The notes below the pieces were generated by a model. The model was not told the origin of the DNA and searched no databases. It saw only the letters and a program-made list of their open reading frames with translations. Of a stretch of DNA of 64,000 nt, positions 33,536 through 40,893 are shown one piece after another (the first letter of the stretch is position 1; every line of letters starts with the position of its first letter). The stretch covers positions 1 through 64,000 of the forward strand of contig DAOULB010000018.1 in the NCBI GenBank assembly GCA_034420695.1, given 5' to 3'. A program made the translations under genes and the position numbers. This DNA comes from Io17-Chloro-G2 sp034420695. GTDB taxonomy: Bacteria > Chloroflexota > Dehalococcoidia > Lucifugimonadales > UBA3495.

Positions 33536-34396
33536 CTACGGGGAGTTCTCGTTGGGGGAGATAATGGCTTGAATCTGCTGGTCCAGGGACTGAACGCCGG
33601 GAATATCGCCAGAGGACAAGCGAAAACACCGGTCCAAATAGAGCTGGGCCAGCTTGGAGCTTCGCGAAGAGGTGTCTTTCGCCGCACTCAACAGGCGGGG
33701 CACCTGGAAATTCTCCGGCAGGTGGCGGGCCAGGGTGGAAATTTCTTCGCTGGTGGCGTCGGCTTGTTCCTTGTCCTGACCCTCGATGGCGAACCGTAGT
33801 TTACCCATGAGGCGGGAGAGTTCGGTGAGCTTATCTCCCTCGCTCATAAGGCTGAAGAGAACTTCATTAACTTGGTAGGAGGAATCGTAGTCGGCTATTG
33901 GTCCTTCGTCTTCCCTGCCGGGGAGCGCAGGCTCGTCCGAGGCGCCCGAGGACTCTGCGCCCGCCGGCTTGAGGACTTCCCCGCACAACTGGGAATAGGT
34001 CTGCACGGCCTCTGTGACAGCCTCCATCATCCGAGGCAGATCAAAGGAGAACATGTCACCGCCGTACACTAAGTCATCGTCTCTGAGCTGGGCCAGCCGG
34101 TCCAGCTCCCCCTGCCCAGACACCGGTTCGGGCACCGGGGGCATGGCAAAGGCGGAGAACTCGTTCAGGGGCAATCCACCCAAGTGAGAAGCAAGGAAGG
34201 GTGGTACATACTTGGTCAGGTCTGCACTGATGGGCAGAGCGATCACGTAGCTGGCATACACCTTGTCGGGCTCGGTATTCACGCGGAAGTACACCAAGGC
34301 GTGGCCCCTGGGCCTCTGTGGGTCTCCGCGTTCAAAATTCAGGTCCAATTGCCCCCGTCCTGCCAGCGCCGGATTCTTAGGGTAATTATAGGCCAT
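33536..34396 (-). CDS. Conserved-looking hypothetical protein upstream of recF
   Basis: 286 residues from MAYNYPKNPALAGRGQ. The first ~100 residues look beta-rich (DLNFERGDPQRPRGHALVYFRV, VYASYVIALPISADLTKY). The rest is helical and acidic, ending in ISTLARHLPENFQVPRLLSAA and LAQLYLDRCFRL. No signal peptide, transmembrane segment or known catalytic motif. High GC and codon choice match the neighbours, and the position beside recF on the same strand suggests a stable core gene of the lineage. Function not recognised. Confidence 0.7.
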   Translation of the reverse strand: MAYNYPKNPALAGRGQLDLNFERGDPQRPRGHALVYFRVNTEPDKVYASYVIALPISADLTKYVPPFLASHLGGLPLNEFSAFAMPPVPEPVSGQGELDRLAQLRDDDLVYGGDMFSFDLPRMMEAVTEAVQTYSQLCGEVLKPAGAESSGASDEPALPGREDEGPIADYDSSYQVNEVLFSLMSEGDKLTELSRLMGKLRFAIEGQDKEQADATSEEISTLARHLPENFQVPRLLSAAKDTSSRSSKLAQLYLDRCFRLSSGDIPGVQSLDQQIQAIISPNENSP

Positions 34397-34482
34397 GCCA
34401 GAGACACCGGTCACGCATGGCGGCTGGAACCCAGAGAGACGGAAGTGGTTTGGGGCGGAATTGATGTAGATCGGGAGGCGGT

Positions 34483-34511
34483 TTGACGGGCGCAGGGGCA
34501 AGTATTATGGT
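34483..34511 (+). promoter_or_regulatory. Promoter of the MaoC-like gene pair
   Basis: TTGACG (34483-34488), 17-bp spacer, TATGGT (34506-34511). The GTG start at 34568 follows with AAAGGAGGTG before it. Confidence 0.45.
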
Positions 34512-34567
34512 ATGAAACAGCCTTAGTCATGCACTTAGGCCGATGGCCTCAAGAAAGGAGGTGGGCC

Positions 34568-34993
34568 GTGGTCAACGAGAACCGCAAAGAGCTCATCTAC
34601 AATGAGTTGGAGGTCGGGGAGCCGCTGGGCTCCTACGAATACCTGCTGACCCAAGAGATGCTGGACACCTTCCGGGAATCGGTGGCGGACCCGGAGGCGC
34701 CCTATCCCACTCTTGCCGTGAAACACGATTCCACCGCCCTGCAGATGGTGTATTTCGACAACACAGGGGGTGTGAACGCCGGGAACGAGGTGGAGTTTTT
34801 CAATCCGCCCATTCCAGGCAAGAAGATACGGGTAACCGGGCGAGTGGCTGACAAGTATTCCCGGCGGGACAAGCCATACTTGGTAATAGAGGCCACCGCG
34901 GTTGACGAGGACGGCCGCGTGCTGGAAAAGCTCCGCACCTACCAGATGAAGAAACCCGACGAGGTGGGCAAGAAATGGCATCCACAAGGATAG
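34568..34993 (+). CDS. MaoC-like hotdog dehydratase, subunit 1
   Basis: 141 residues starting at GTG, six bases after a near-perfect AAAGGAGGTG. It begins VNENRKELIYNELEVGEPLGSYEYLLTQEMLDTF and contains a hotdog sheet: VEFFNPPIPGKKIRVTGRVADKY, YLVIEATAVDEDGRVLEKLRTYQM. The N-terminal MaoC hydratase-like type commonly forms heterodimers with a partner hotdog. The next gene overlaps it by 19 bp and is such a partner. Likely acts on an enoyl-CoA or 3-hydroxyacyl-CoA. Confidence 0.8.
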   Translation: MVNENRKELIYNELEVGEPLGSYEYLLTQEMLDTFRESVADPEAPYPTLAVKHDSTALQMVYFDNTGGVNAGNEVEFFNPPIPGKKIRVTGRVADKYSRRDKPYLVIEATAVDEDGRVLEKLRTYQMKKPDEVGKKWHPQG

Positions 34994-35397
34994 AGATCGA
35001 CCAGGAGATCCCGACCATAACCAAGTCGGTCACCCGGCAGAGCATTGACCAGTTCGAATCGGTGGGGATACTGGACACCCAGAATATCCACAACAATGAA
35101 GACATTGCCCGGCAGCGGTTAGGCACCGACTACATCTTAGCATCGGGCCGCATGTCGATCACATTTGCCGCCGAGTCGCTGCGCAAGTTCTTCGGCGCTG
35201 AGGTGTTCAACCACACCGGCACCGTTAACCTTAAATTCCTGCGCCCGGTGACCAGCGGCGATACCATCACGGTTTACGGGAAGGTCGTTCACCAGGAGGA
35301 AGTGGAAAAAGGGACGCTGGTTTCGGTGGACATTTACTGCGAGAACCAGAACCAGGACAAGACGGCCGCCGGGCTCGGCACGGCAATAGTCCCCTGA
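34975..35397 (+). CDS. MaoC-like hotdog dehydratase, subunit 2
   Basis: 140 residues. Hotdog fold features include DIARQRLGTDYILASGRMSITFAAESLRKFFG, HTGTVNLKFLRPVTSGDTITVYGKVVHQE and VSVDIYCENQNQDKTAAGLGTAIV. The usual MaoC Asp-x4-His dyad is not obvious; Asn-His-Thr stands in the region where the active-site His is expected. The 19-bp overlap with the upstream MaoC gene argues for a two-subunit enzyme. Substrate unknown. Confidence 0.8.
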   Translation: MASTRIEIDQEIPTITKSVTRQSIDQFESVGILDTQNIHNNEDIARQRLGTDYILASGRMSITFAAESLRKFFGAEVFNHTGTVNLKFLRPVTSGDTITVYGKVVHQEEVEKGTLVSVDIYCENQNQDKTAAGLGTAIVP

Positions 35398-35509
35398 CCC
35401 AGCGTGGGTCAGGCGTCCGGTGGTTTACTAGCGGCAATGACCTGCGCGGCGGCGCCCAGATAAGCCGCATAGGGCGCTGTGTTATAGTAGCGAGCAGAAA
35501 GGCGGGAAC

Positions 35510-35800
35510 ATGGCATTGGAAGAACGGCTATGCAGACTTGAAGGGGCTTACGAGCAGGTGGACGCCCGCTTGACCGACATGAACAGCTCCATTGAGGCGC
35601 CGCGGGCCGACGTGAACACCTCCAAGGCCGAATTGAATGGCTCCATGGAAGCGCTGCGGGCCGACATGTGCGCCAGGTTCGACCAAGTGGACCGAAGGTT
35701 CAACAACATTTACCTGCTCATAGGCGGGAGCTGGGTGACCCTGATGGCTACGATGATAAGCCTGATGGTCACTATGATGACCCTGGCCGGCTCAAACTGA
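35510..35800 (+). CDS. Small coiled-coil membrane-anchored protein
   Basis: 96 residues. Residues 1-65 are a heptad-like helix with repeated units (ARLTDMNSSIEAPRADVN, ELNGSMEALRADMCARFDQVDRRF). Residues ~66-93 (YLLIGGSWVTLMATMISLMVTMMTLAG) form one membrane-spanning segment. This is the pattern of small hypothetical proteins with an N-terminal cytoplasmic coiled coil and a C-terminal anchor. Function unknown. Confidence 0.6.
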   Translation: MALEERLCRLEGAYEQVDARLTDMNSSIEAPRADVNTSKAELNGSMEALRADMCARFDQVDRRFNNIYLLIGGSWVTLMATMISLMVTMMTLAGSN

Positions 35801-35870
35801 GTGCTGCCTTATCCAAAGAAAGGGTTGTACCCTGACCAAATTCCTCAAGCTGATTTCACAGGAGAATTTC

Positions 35871-36167
35871 ATGCCCCGGTCCGAATTCGGCAAGGTTGAA
35901 GTGGACGTAGTCTATTGCGTCCCTTGAGGTTACTACCCCGTCGCCACGTGGTTGGCGACAGAACTGTGGGGAGCCCACAATCCCGGCGACATCGCCATAA
36001 AACTGACCCCGGCGTCACAAGGCCGCTTGGAGGTTTACGTGGACGGCGACAAAATCTTCGACCGCAAGACAGACGGCGGCTATCCGGACCTGCCCAAGGT
36101 CAACGAGCTCAAGATGGCCTTGATGGAAAAGATATTCGAGGCCGAGCAGGAGCCGGCGGGCAGCTAG
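35871..36167 (+). CDS. Selenoprotein W-like (Rdx family) selenoprotein with in-frame TGA
   Basis: 98 codons from an ATG with AGGAG seven bases upstream. Codons 16-19 read Cys-Val-Pro-TGA and the frame stays open to 36167. The text around the TGA (VDVVYCVP-U-GYYPVATWLATELWG) is the CxxU/CxxC redox motif of the SelW/SelT/SelH (Rdx) family. The downstream part (GDIAIKLTPASQGRLEVYVDG, IFDRKTDGGYPDL) is the rest of that thioredoxin-like fold. A hairpin meeting bacterial SECIS rules follows the TGA. A caller would wrongly start at residue 28. Likely a thiol redox protein. The Sec machinery is not in the window. Confidence 0.88.
35925..35959 (+). promoter_or_regulatory. bSECIS-like element for selenocysteine insertion
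   Basis: TGA at 35925-35927 is followed by a perfect 7-bp stem, GTCGCCA (35940-35946) and TGGCGAC (35953-35959). The 6-nt loop CGTGGT has G at its second position. Nineteen bases separate the TGA from the loop, within the range known for bacterial SECIS elements. Confidence 0.8.
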
Positions 36168-36258
36168 AGGCTACCGGCCCTGTAACCGATTTTCCAATAA
36201 CCACAGCCCGGAGCGAGGTTTCAGGGCTGCAATTCTGTAATCGACAGGCACAGGTCAA

Positions 36259-36960
36259 GTGGCTAACCAGGAACACGTAAACCTACTGCTGGAAGGTACG
36301 GACGCCCTGAACAATTGGCGGGAACTCCACCCAGAGATTGTCTTGGACTTGGAGGGGGCCGACCTATCCGGCATCGACCTGCCAGGGGCGAACCTCCGGG
36401 ACGCAAACTTCATGAGGGCAAACCTGACCGGAGCAAACCTGGCGAGGACAAGCTTGGCGGGGGCGGACCTTTACGAGACCAACTTGGCCAACGCAAGCAT
36501 AGGCCACGGCTCAGTGGCCGGAGCCCGTTGCTGCGGGGCCAAGCTCACCAACGTCAACTTCTTCTGGGCCGACCTGAAGCGGGCCGACCTGAAGCAAGCG
36601 GACCTGCGCTGGTCCCGCTTGGTCAGGGCTGCCATGATCGACGCAGATTTGTCCGGGGCGGACCTGAGCCAGGCAACCATGATCGAGGCCGACCTGCGCA
36701 GCGCCAATCTGACCGGGTCCCGGCTTAGGTCAGCCAACATGAATGGGGCCGACTTGAGCCGGGCAATCATGGGCGGGGCCGACTTCGGCCTCGCGATGAT
36801 ACGAGACTCGATGTGGATAGCGGCCGACATGCGCGGCGCCGACTTCCAAGGGGCCAGCCTTCACCGGTCGGACTTGGCTTTGGCCAAATACGACGCCACC
36901 ACCAAGTTTCCCAAGGGATTCGACCCGGAAAACACCGGGCCCAGGGACGTGGTGGACTAG
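36259..36960 (+). CDS. Pentapeptide repeat protein
   Basis: 233 residues from a GTG. Residues ~28-215 are tandem A(D/N)LXX repeats (GADLSGIDLPGANLRDANFM, then ADLKRADLKQADLRWSRLV and others), which fold as a right-handed quadrilateral beta-helix. The short N-terminal part (EHVNLLLEGTDALNNWRELHPE) is typical of repeat proteins lacking other domains. There is no sign that it is a gyrase-protecting Qnr/MfpA type; its role is open. Confidence 0.85.
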   Translation: MANQEHVNLLLEGTDALNNWRELHPEIVLDLEGADLSGIDLPGANLRDANFMRANLTGANLARTSLAGADLYETNLANASIGHGSVAGARCCGAKLTNVNFFWADLKRADLKQADLRWSRLVRAAMIDADLSGADLSQATMIEADLRSANLTGSRLRSANMNGADLSRAIMGGADFGLAMIRDSMWIAADMRGADFQGASLHRSDLALAKYDATTKFPKGFDPENTGPRDVVD

Positions 36961-37004
36961 CCGCCAATCCTTCCCGGATTCCGGCGGACAGTTCAGGTGA
37001 CCAG

Positions 37005-38006
37005 TTGGGCATTCTACAGTTCACATCAATCGTCCCCAAGAGCGGCAAGACAAGCATAGCCGCCGCGCTAGCACTGTCTTTGACCAAGGCGGGCAAGACT
37101 CCCGGGTACTACAAGCCTGTGGCGGGGACAGGGGATGCCGACGCCGCTTTTATACTCAGCGACGTGGTGGGGGCCACCGGAGCAGCTGAAGGCCCGGCGC
37201 CTTTGGGCGCTATCGCCGGCTCGGTTCTGAGCGACGACCAAGCCCGGCGGCTGAAAGAGGCCACCGCGGGACTTGAAAGCGCGCATGGCGTTGTCCTGCT
37301 GGAAGGGCCCAGCGGCAATCCCGGGCTGGCAGCAAGCATCAGCGCAGCCACGGGATGCAAGACAGTCTTGGTGGTCAAGCCATCGGGGGCCGCCGACGCT
37401 GGTGACATCCTCCAAGCCGCAGAATCTCTAGGCGAATGCCTGACCGGCGTGATAGCCAACGGAGTACCCAAGCACCGTCTATCTGGACTCAGAAACGTTC
37501 TATACCCCGCCTTGGAGTCCCGGGGCGTCCCGCTGCTGGGAGTAATACCCGAACTGAGGGCAATGCACGCTCCCACGGTGGACCAACTGGCAGACACCCT
37601 GGGGGCCAGCTGGGTGCAGGAGCCGGAGGACGCCGGCGTCCTCCTAGAACGGTTCCTGATTGGCGGGAACATCATGGATTCGGGAGAGGAATACTACGGA
37701 CGCTATCCCAGCCAGGCGGTCATCACCCGCAGCCAGAGAACCGATATACAGCTTGCCTGCCTGCTTCACGGGACAAAGTGCTTGGTGCTAACCGAAGGAG
37801 GGGAACCCGCGGGTTACATAAAGGCCGAGGCGATGCAACGCGGGGTCCCTGTAATGGTGGTGGAGTCCAACACCATGGAAACCGCCGACGCCTTGGGGAG
37901 CCTGCTTTCCAGTCCAAGCACCCTTACCGTCGCGCGGGTTAGCGCCTTCGCCGAATCCCTGCCCAACTTTTTGGACCTGGACTGGTTGAAGTCGCTCGCG
38001 GGCTGA
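37005..38006 (+). CDS. BioD-like ATPase with DRTGG domain (phosphotransacetylase N-terminal type)
   Basis: 333 residues. It starts at TTG with AGGTGA four bases upstream; the longer frame would overlap the pentapeptide gene and is rejected. The N-terminal half begins GILQFTSIVPKSGKTSIAAALA, a P-loop of the dethiobiotin-synthetase type, and includes GVVLLEGPSGNPG and LTGVIANGVPKHRL. The C-terminal half (~215-310) matches the DRTGG domain (ERFLIGGNIMDSGEEYYGRYPSQAVITRSQRTDIQLACL). Such proteins resemble the regulatory N-terminus of Pta without the acetyltransferase domain. The exact role is unknown. Confidence 0.8.
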   Translation: MGILQFTSIVPKSGKTSIAAALALSLTKAGKTPGYYKPVAGTGDADAAFILSDVVGATGAAEGPAPLGAIAGSVLSDDQARRLKEATAGLESAHGVVLLEGPSGNPGLAASISAATGCKTVLVVKPSGAADAGDILQAAESLGECLTGVIANGVPKHRLSGLRNVLYPALESRGVPLLGVIPELRAMHAPTVDQLADTLGASWVQEPEDAGVLLERFLIGGNIMDSGEEYYGRYPSQAVITRSQRTDIQLACLLHGTKCLVLTEGGEPAGYIKAEAMQRGVPVMVVESNTMETADALGSLLSSPSTLTVARVSAFAESLPNFLDLDWLKSLAG

Positions 38007-38041
38007 TGAGCAATTCCCGGTTGGTATCCCTGCCGGGCTCC

Positions 38042-38071
38042 TTGACTCGGTTCAAGACGGAATCCTAAAAT
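38042..38071 (+). promoter_or_regulatory. Promoter of the IscA-type gene
   Basis: TTGACT (38042-38047), 18-bp spacer, TAAAAT (38066-38071). The ATG at 38131 follows with AAGGAGG before it. Confidence 0.6.
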
Positions 38072-38130
38072 AGGGTTCAGGCGATTGTCCGGGATATTCC
38101 GGAAAAGCCACGGCCCCCAAGGAGGAACCT

Positions 38131-38487
38131 ATGGCAATCACACAAGACGGCGTTGAGCTGGGCGTGACGGTCAGCGAAAAAGCTGCGGAAAAGATAAAGT
38201 ACTTTGCCCAGAAAGACGGATTGGACGACGAGGTGGGGCTGAGGGTGGCGGTAAAGGGCGGCGGCTGTTCCGGCCTGACCTACGACCTGACCATAACTTC
38301 CGACGAGCTTCCCACCGACAAGGTGGTGGAGCAACACGGGATAAAGGTCATGGTGGACAAGAAGAGCTATATTTACTTGGTAGGCACTGAGCTGGAGTTC
38401 TCCGACGGCCTCAACGGCAAGGGGTTCGTCTTCGTCAATCCCAACGCCAAGAAGACCTGCGGCTGCGGTACATCCTTTTCCGTTTAG
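38131..38487 (+). CDS. A-type iron-sulfur carrier (IscA/SufA/ErpA family)
   Basis: 118 residues. The three conserved cysteines are present: KGGGCSGLTYDL (Cys ~50) and CGCGTSF near the C-terminus. VSEKAAEKIKYFAQKDG opens the fold. These proteins bind and hand over Fe-S clusters to apo-enzymes. It has its own promoter and terminator and is therefore monocistronic. No other suf or isc gene is seen here. Confidence 0.95.
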   Translation: MAITQDGVELGVTVSEKAAEKIKYFAQKDGLDDEVGLRVAVKGGGCSGLTYDLTITSDELPTDKVVEQHGIKVMVDKKSYIYLVGTELEFSDGLNGKGFVFVNPNAKKTCGCGTSFSV

Positions 38488-38510
38488 GCACATCCACCAG
38501 CTACCGGACG

Positions 38511-38543
38511 GCGCCGCCCGATTCGAATTCCGGCGGCGCTTTT
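38511..38543 (+). terminator. Intrinsic terminator after the IscA-type gene
   Basis: GCGCCGCC (38511-38518) pairs with GGCGGCGC (38532-38539) and is followed by TTTT. Confidence 0.8.
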
Positions 38544-38559
38544 CATTTGGGAGGCACTC

Positions 38560-39648
38560 ATGACGCTGTTGCGCTCCGCTCTCTACGAGACGCTGGCACA
38601 AGGGGTTACAGATTTCACCCACCTTCACGGGTGGGAGATGCCCAGGGTCTTCAGTTCCGTTGCCGAGGAGTACCGGGCGGCTGAATCCGGCGCGGCGGTG
38701 CACGATCGGTCCCACGCCGGCCGGCTGAAGGCAACGGGGACAGACTGCCTGGACCTGCTGAACCGGCTTTCCACCAACAAAGTAGACGAACTGGCGCCGG
38801 GGCAGGGAGCCCCCACCATCCTGACCACGGACCAAGGGCGCATCGTTGACTTGGTGCAGGTGGTCAACACCGGGGACTGCGTGCTGCTCCTGACCAGCCC
38901 GGGTACCCAGGAAGCGATTATCGAGTGGCTGGACAAGTACACGATCATGGACGACGTGGAGGTGGAGGACTGGACGCAGAATTCGGCGATGCTCACCATG
39001 CTGGGCCCGGAAGCCGCAGCTGCCGCGGCCACGGTCGCAGGATTGGACACCCAGGCGATTTCGGGCCTGCCAGCTTACGGGGCCATACCGGCTACTGTAG
39101 GGGGCTTCCCAGCCCAAGTAGTGCAGCAATCCCTGGGACCATTACCAGGATTCCAACTGGTGCTGGAAGTTTCTGGAGCCGCTGGCGCTTGGGAAGCCTT
39201 GCTGGATGCGGGTGCAACTCCGATGGGGGCCGAGGCCTACGACGCCCTGCGGGTAGCCCACGCCGTGCCGAGCCACGGGCAGGAGATGGGCCAACCCTAC
39301 AATCCGCTGGAGGCGGGCCTCATCGGTTCCATTGACTTCGCCAAGGGGTGCTACATCGGGCAGGAGGTAATCGCCCGGCTGGACACCTACCAGAAGGTGC
39401 AGAAACACTTGGTTACCCTGAGGTTCGAAGGACCGGCCCAGGTATCGCCCGGTGATTCCCTGGTCCACGAAGGCCGGGCAGTGGGCTTGGTGACTTCCAC
39501 CGGCTGGACCCCGGAGGGCTACTTGATTGGCATGGGCTACGTACGCAAGGCTCAGGCGTCAACGGGGAGCAGGCTGGAGCTGGAAGCGCCGGCGGAAGGC
39601 TGGGCCGAAATCAGCGGCTTCTCGCAACTATTCGGGCCGGGGGAGTGA
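38560..39648 (+). CDS. ygfZ: YgfZ/GcvT-domain folate-binding protein
   Basis: 362 residues. The protein has the aminomethyltransferase-like fold but carries KGCYIGQEVIARLDTYQKVQKHL, the diagnostic YgfZ motif with its conserved Cys. YgfZ uses tetrahydrofolate to help maintain Fe-S enzymes. It stands just after the A-type carrier, which supports that role. True glycine-cleavage gcvT is a separate gene at 56.5 kb. The ATG has GGGAGG upstream. Confidence 0.9.
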   Translation: MTLLRSALYETLAQGVTDFTHLHGWEMPRVFSSVAEEYRAAESGAAVHDRSHAGRLKATGTDCLDLLNRLSTNKVDELAPGQGAPTILTTDQGRIVDLVQVVNTGDCVLLLTSPGTQEAIIEWLDKYTIMDDVEVEDWTQNSAMLTMLGPEAAAAAATVAGLDTQAISGLPAYGAIPATVGGFPAQVVQQSLGPLPGFQLVLEVSGAAGAWEALLDAGATPMGAEAYDALRVAHAVPSHGQEMGQPYNPLEAGLIGSIDFAKGCYIGQEVIARLDTYQKVQKHLVTLRFEGPAQVSPGDSLVHEGRAVGLVTSTGWTPEGYLIGMGYVRKAQASTGSRLELEAPAEGWAEISGFSQLFGPGE

Positions 39649-39661
39649 CGGGAGAGGCGCC

Positions 39662-40231
39662 CTACGGAGAGACCGCTATCTCCGCCTGCGGGGTCGCTGC
39701 CAATATCGAAACAAAGTCATAGCCGGCGGCAGCCAAGGCTTCCCCGCCGCCTTCCCTGCGGTCCAACACAGCCACCACCTTGGCCACCGTGCAGCCGGCC
39801 GCCTCGGCCGCGGCGATGGCTTGGAACAGCGACCCTCCGGTGGTGCAGGTGTCGTCGATGATTGCAACGCGACAGCCGGGCTGAAGCGGCCCCTCTATGG
39901 CTTGCCCGGTACCATGGTCTTTGGCCTCCTTCCTGACAATGAAGCCCGGAATTCTGACACCAGCCAAGTGACCCCAGAGAGCGATGGCCGCGACTATGGG
40001 GTCGGCTCCCAAGGTTGGGCCCCCAACAGCGGCGACGTTTGCCCCCTGGAGGATAGGCAGCACCGACTGGGCGATCAGGTGGGCGCCCTCGGGGTCCAAG
40101 CTCAGGAGGCGTCCGTCAAAGTAATAAGGGCTCTTCTTGCCCGAAGAAAGCGTGAAGTCGCCATACTTCAGGGCCCCCCGTTCCAAGGCCAGTTCGAGAA
40201 GCCTGTTTGCAATTTCGGACACCACCCTCAC
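39662..40231 (-). CDS. pyrE: Orotate phosphoribosyltransferase
   Basis: 189 residues. It makes OMP from orotate and PRPP in pyrimidine synthesis. The PRPP motif VAIIDDTCTTGGSLFQAI (residues ~120-137), FTLSSGKKSPYYFDGR and FIVRKEAKDHGTG are intact. The start overlaps the nadD stop as ATGA, so it is translated with nadD and obg as an operon. Confidence 0.95.
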   Translation of the reverse strand: MRVVSEIANRLLELALERGALKYGDFTLSSGKKSPYYFDGRLLSLDPEGAHLIAQSVLPILQGANVAAVGGPTLGADPIVAAIALWGHLAGVRIPGFIVRKEAKDHGTGQAIEGPLQPGCRVAIIDDTCTTGGSLFQAIAAAEAAGCTVAKVVAVLDRREGGGEALAAAGYDFVSILAATPQAEIAVSP

Positions 40232-40893
40232 CCTGCTGCACTTTGCGATTGGCGACCCGAATGGGCATCCACTTCAACCGCGTCCCGGTAAAGACCGGCA
40301 CTGTGTATATATCCGGCCACGGCGTCGGGCACCAACCCTTGAAGTGACTCCCCATTCGCTGCCCGATGCCTAATGCCGGTGGCGCTTATGTCCGGGAGGT
40401 CCAAGGGGAGGGATTCCACCCGGTCCGCAGCGGATGGGAACCGCTCAAAGAACCGGTCCAGGGTCAATCCTTGGTGGCCTAGCCGGCCCGCTACAGCTAA
40501 GAGGCACAGCTCCAAGATGCGCTCCGGCTGCTTCCACCGGTGAAAATGTTCCAAGGCATCCATTCCCAGTATCAGCCAGTATTCAACTGAATGGCTTTCA
40601 GCGGCCAGTTGTTCCAGGGTATCAACGGTGTAGGTGGGGCCGCTCCTTTCCACTTCAATGGTGGAGAGGGAGTAGGCAGGCTCACCGGCTATTCCCAACC
40701 TGACCATCTCCACCCGGTGGCGGGCGTCACTGATGGGAAGGCCGGCTTTCAGCCAAGGCTGCCCGGTAGGCACGAAGAGCACCCGCTCCAAACCCAAGGC
40801 CAACCGGGCTCCAGCAGCAAGGGCCAAGTGACCCATGTGGATGGGGTCGAAGGTCCCACCCAAGAGGCCGATACGCGCCCTAGAACCACTCAA
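40228..40893 (-). CDS. nadD: Nicotinate-nucleotide adenylyltransferase
   Basis: 221 residues. It adenylates nicotinate mononucleotide in NAD synthesis. The nucleotidyltransferase signature GLLGGTFDPIHMGHLALA with its HxGH motif begins at residue ~9. FVPTGQPWLK, YWLILGMDAL and ISATGIRHRAANGES (ISxTxxR) are also present. It overlaps the obg end by 14 bp. Confidence 0.95.
   Translation of the reverse strand: MSGSRARIGLLGGTFDPIHMGHLALAAGARLALGLERVLFVPTGQPWLKAGLPISDARHRVEMVRLGIAGEPAYSLSTIEVERSGPTYTVDTLEQLAAESHSVEYWLILGMDALEHFHRWKQPERILELCLLAVAGRLGHQGLTLDRFFERFPSAADRVESLPLDLPDISATGIRHRAANGESLQGLVPDAVAGYIHSAGLYRDAVEVDAHSGRQSQSAAG

Noticed and set aside
35952..36167. Start of the SelW-like protein at the internal ATG after the TGA
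   Set aside because: No ribosome site is seen there, and the conserved redox motif lies upstream in frame across the TGA.
36813..37004. N-terminal extension of the DRTGG-domain protein
   Set aside because: It lies within the pentapeptide gene in another frame; the TTG at 37005 has an SD and begins the conserved domain.
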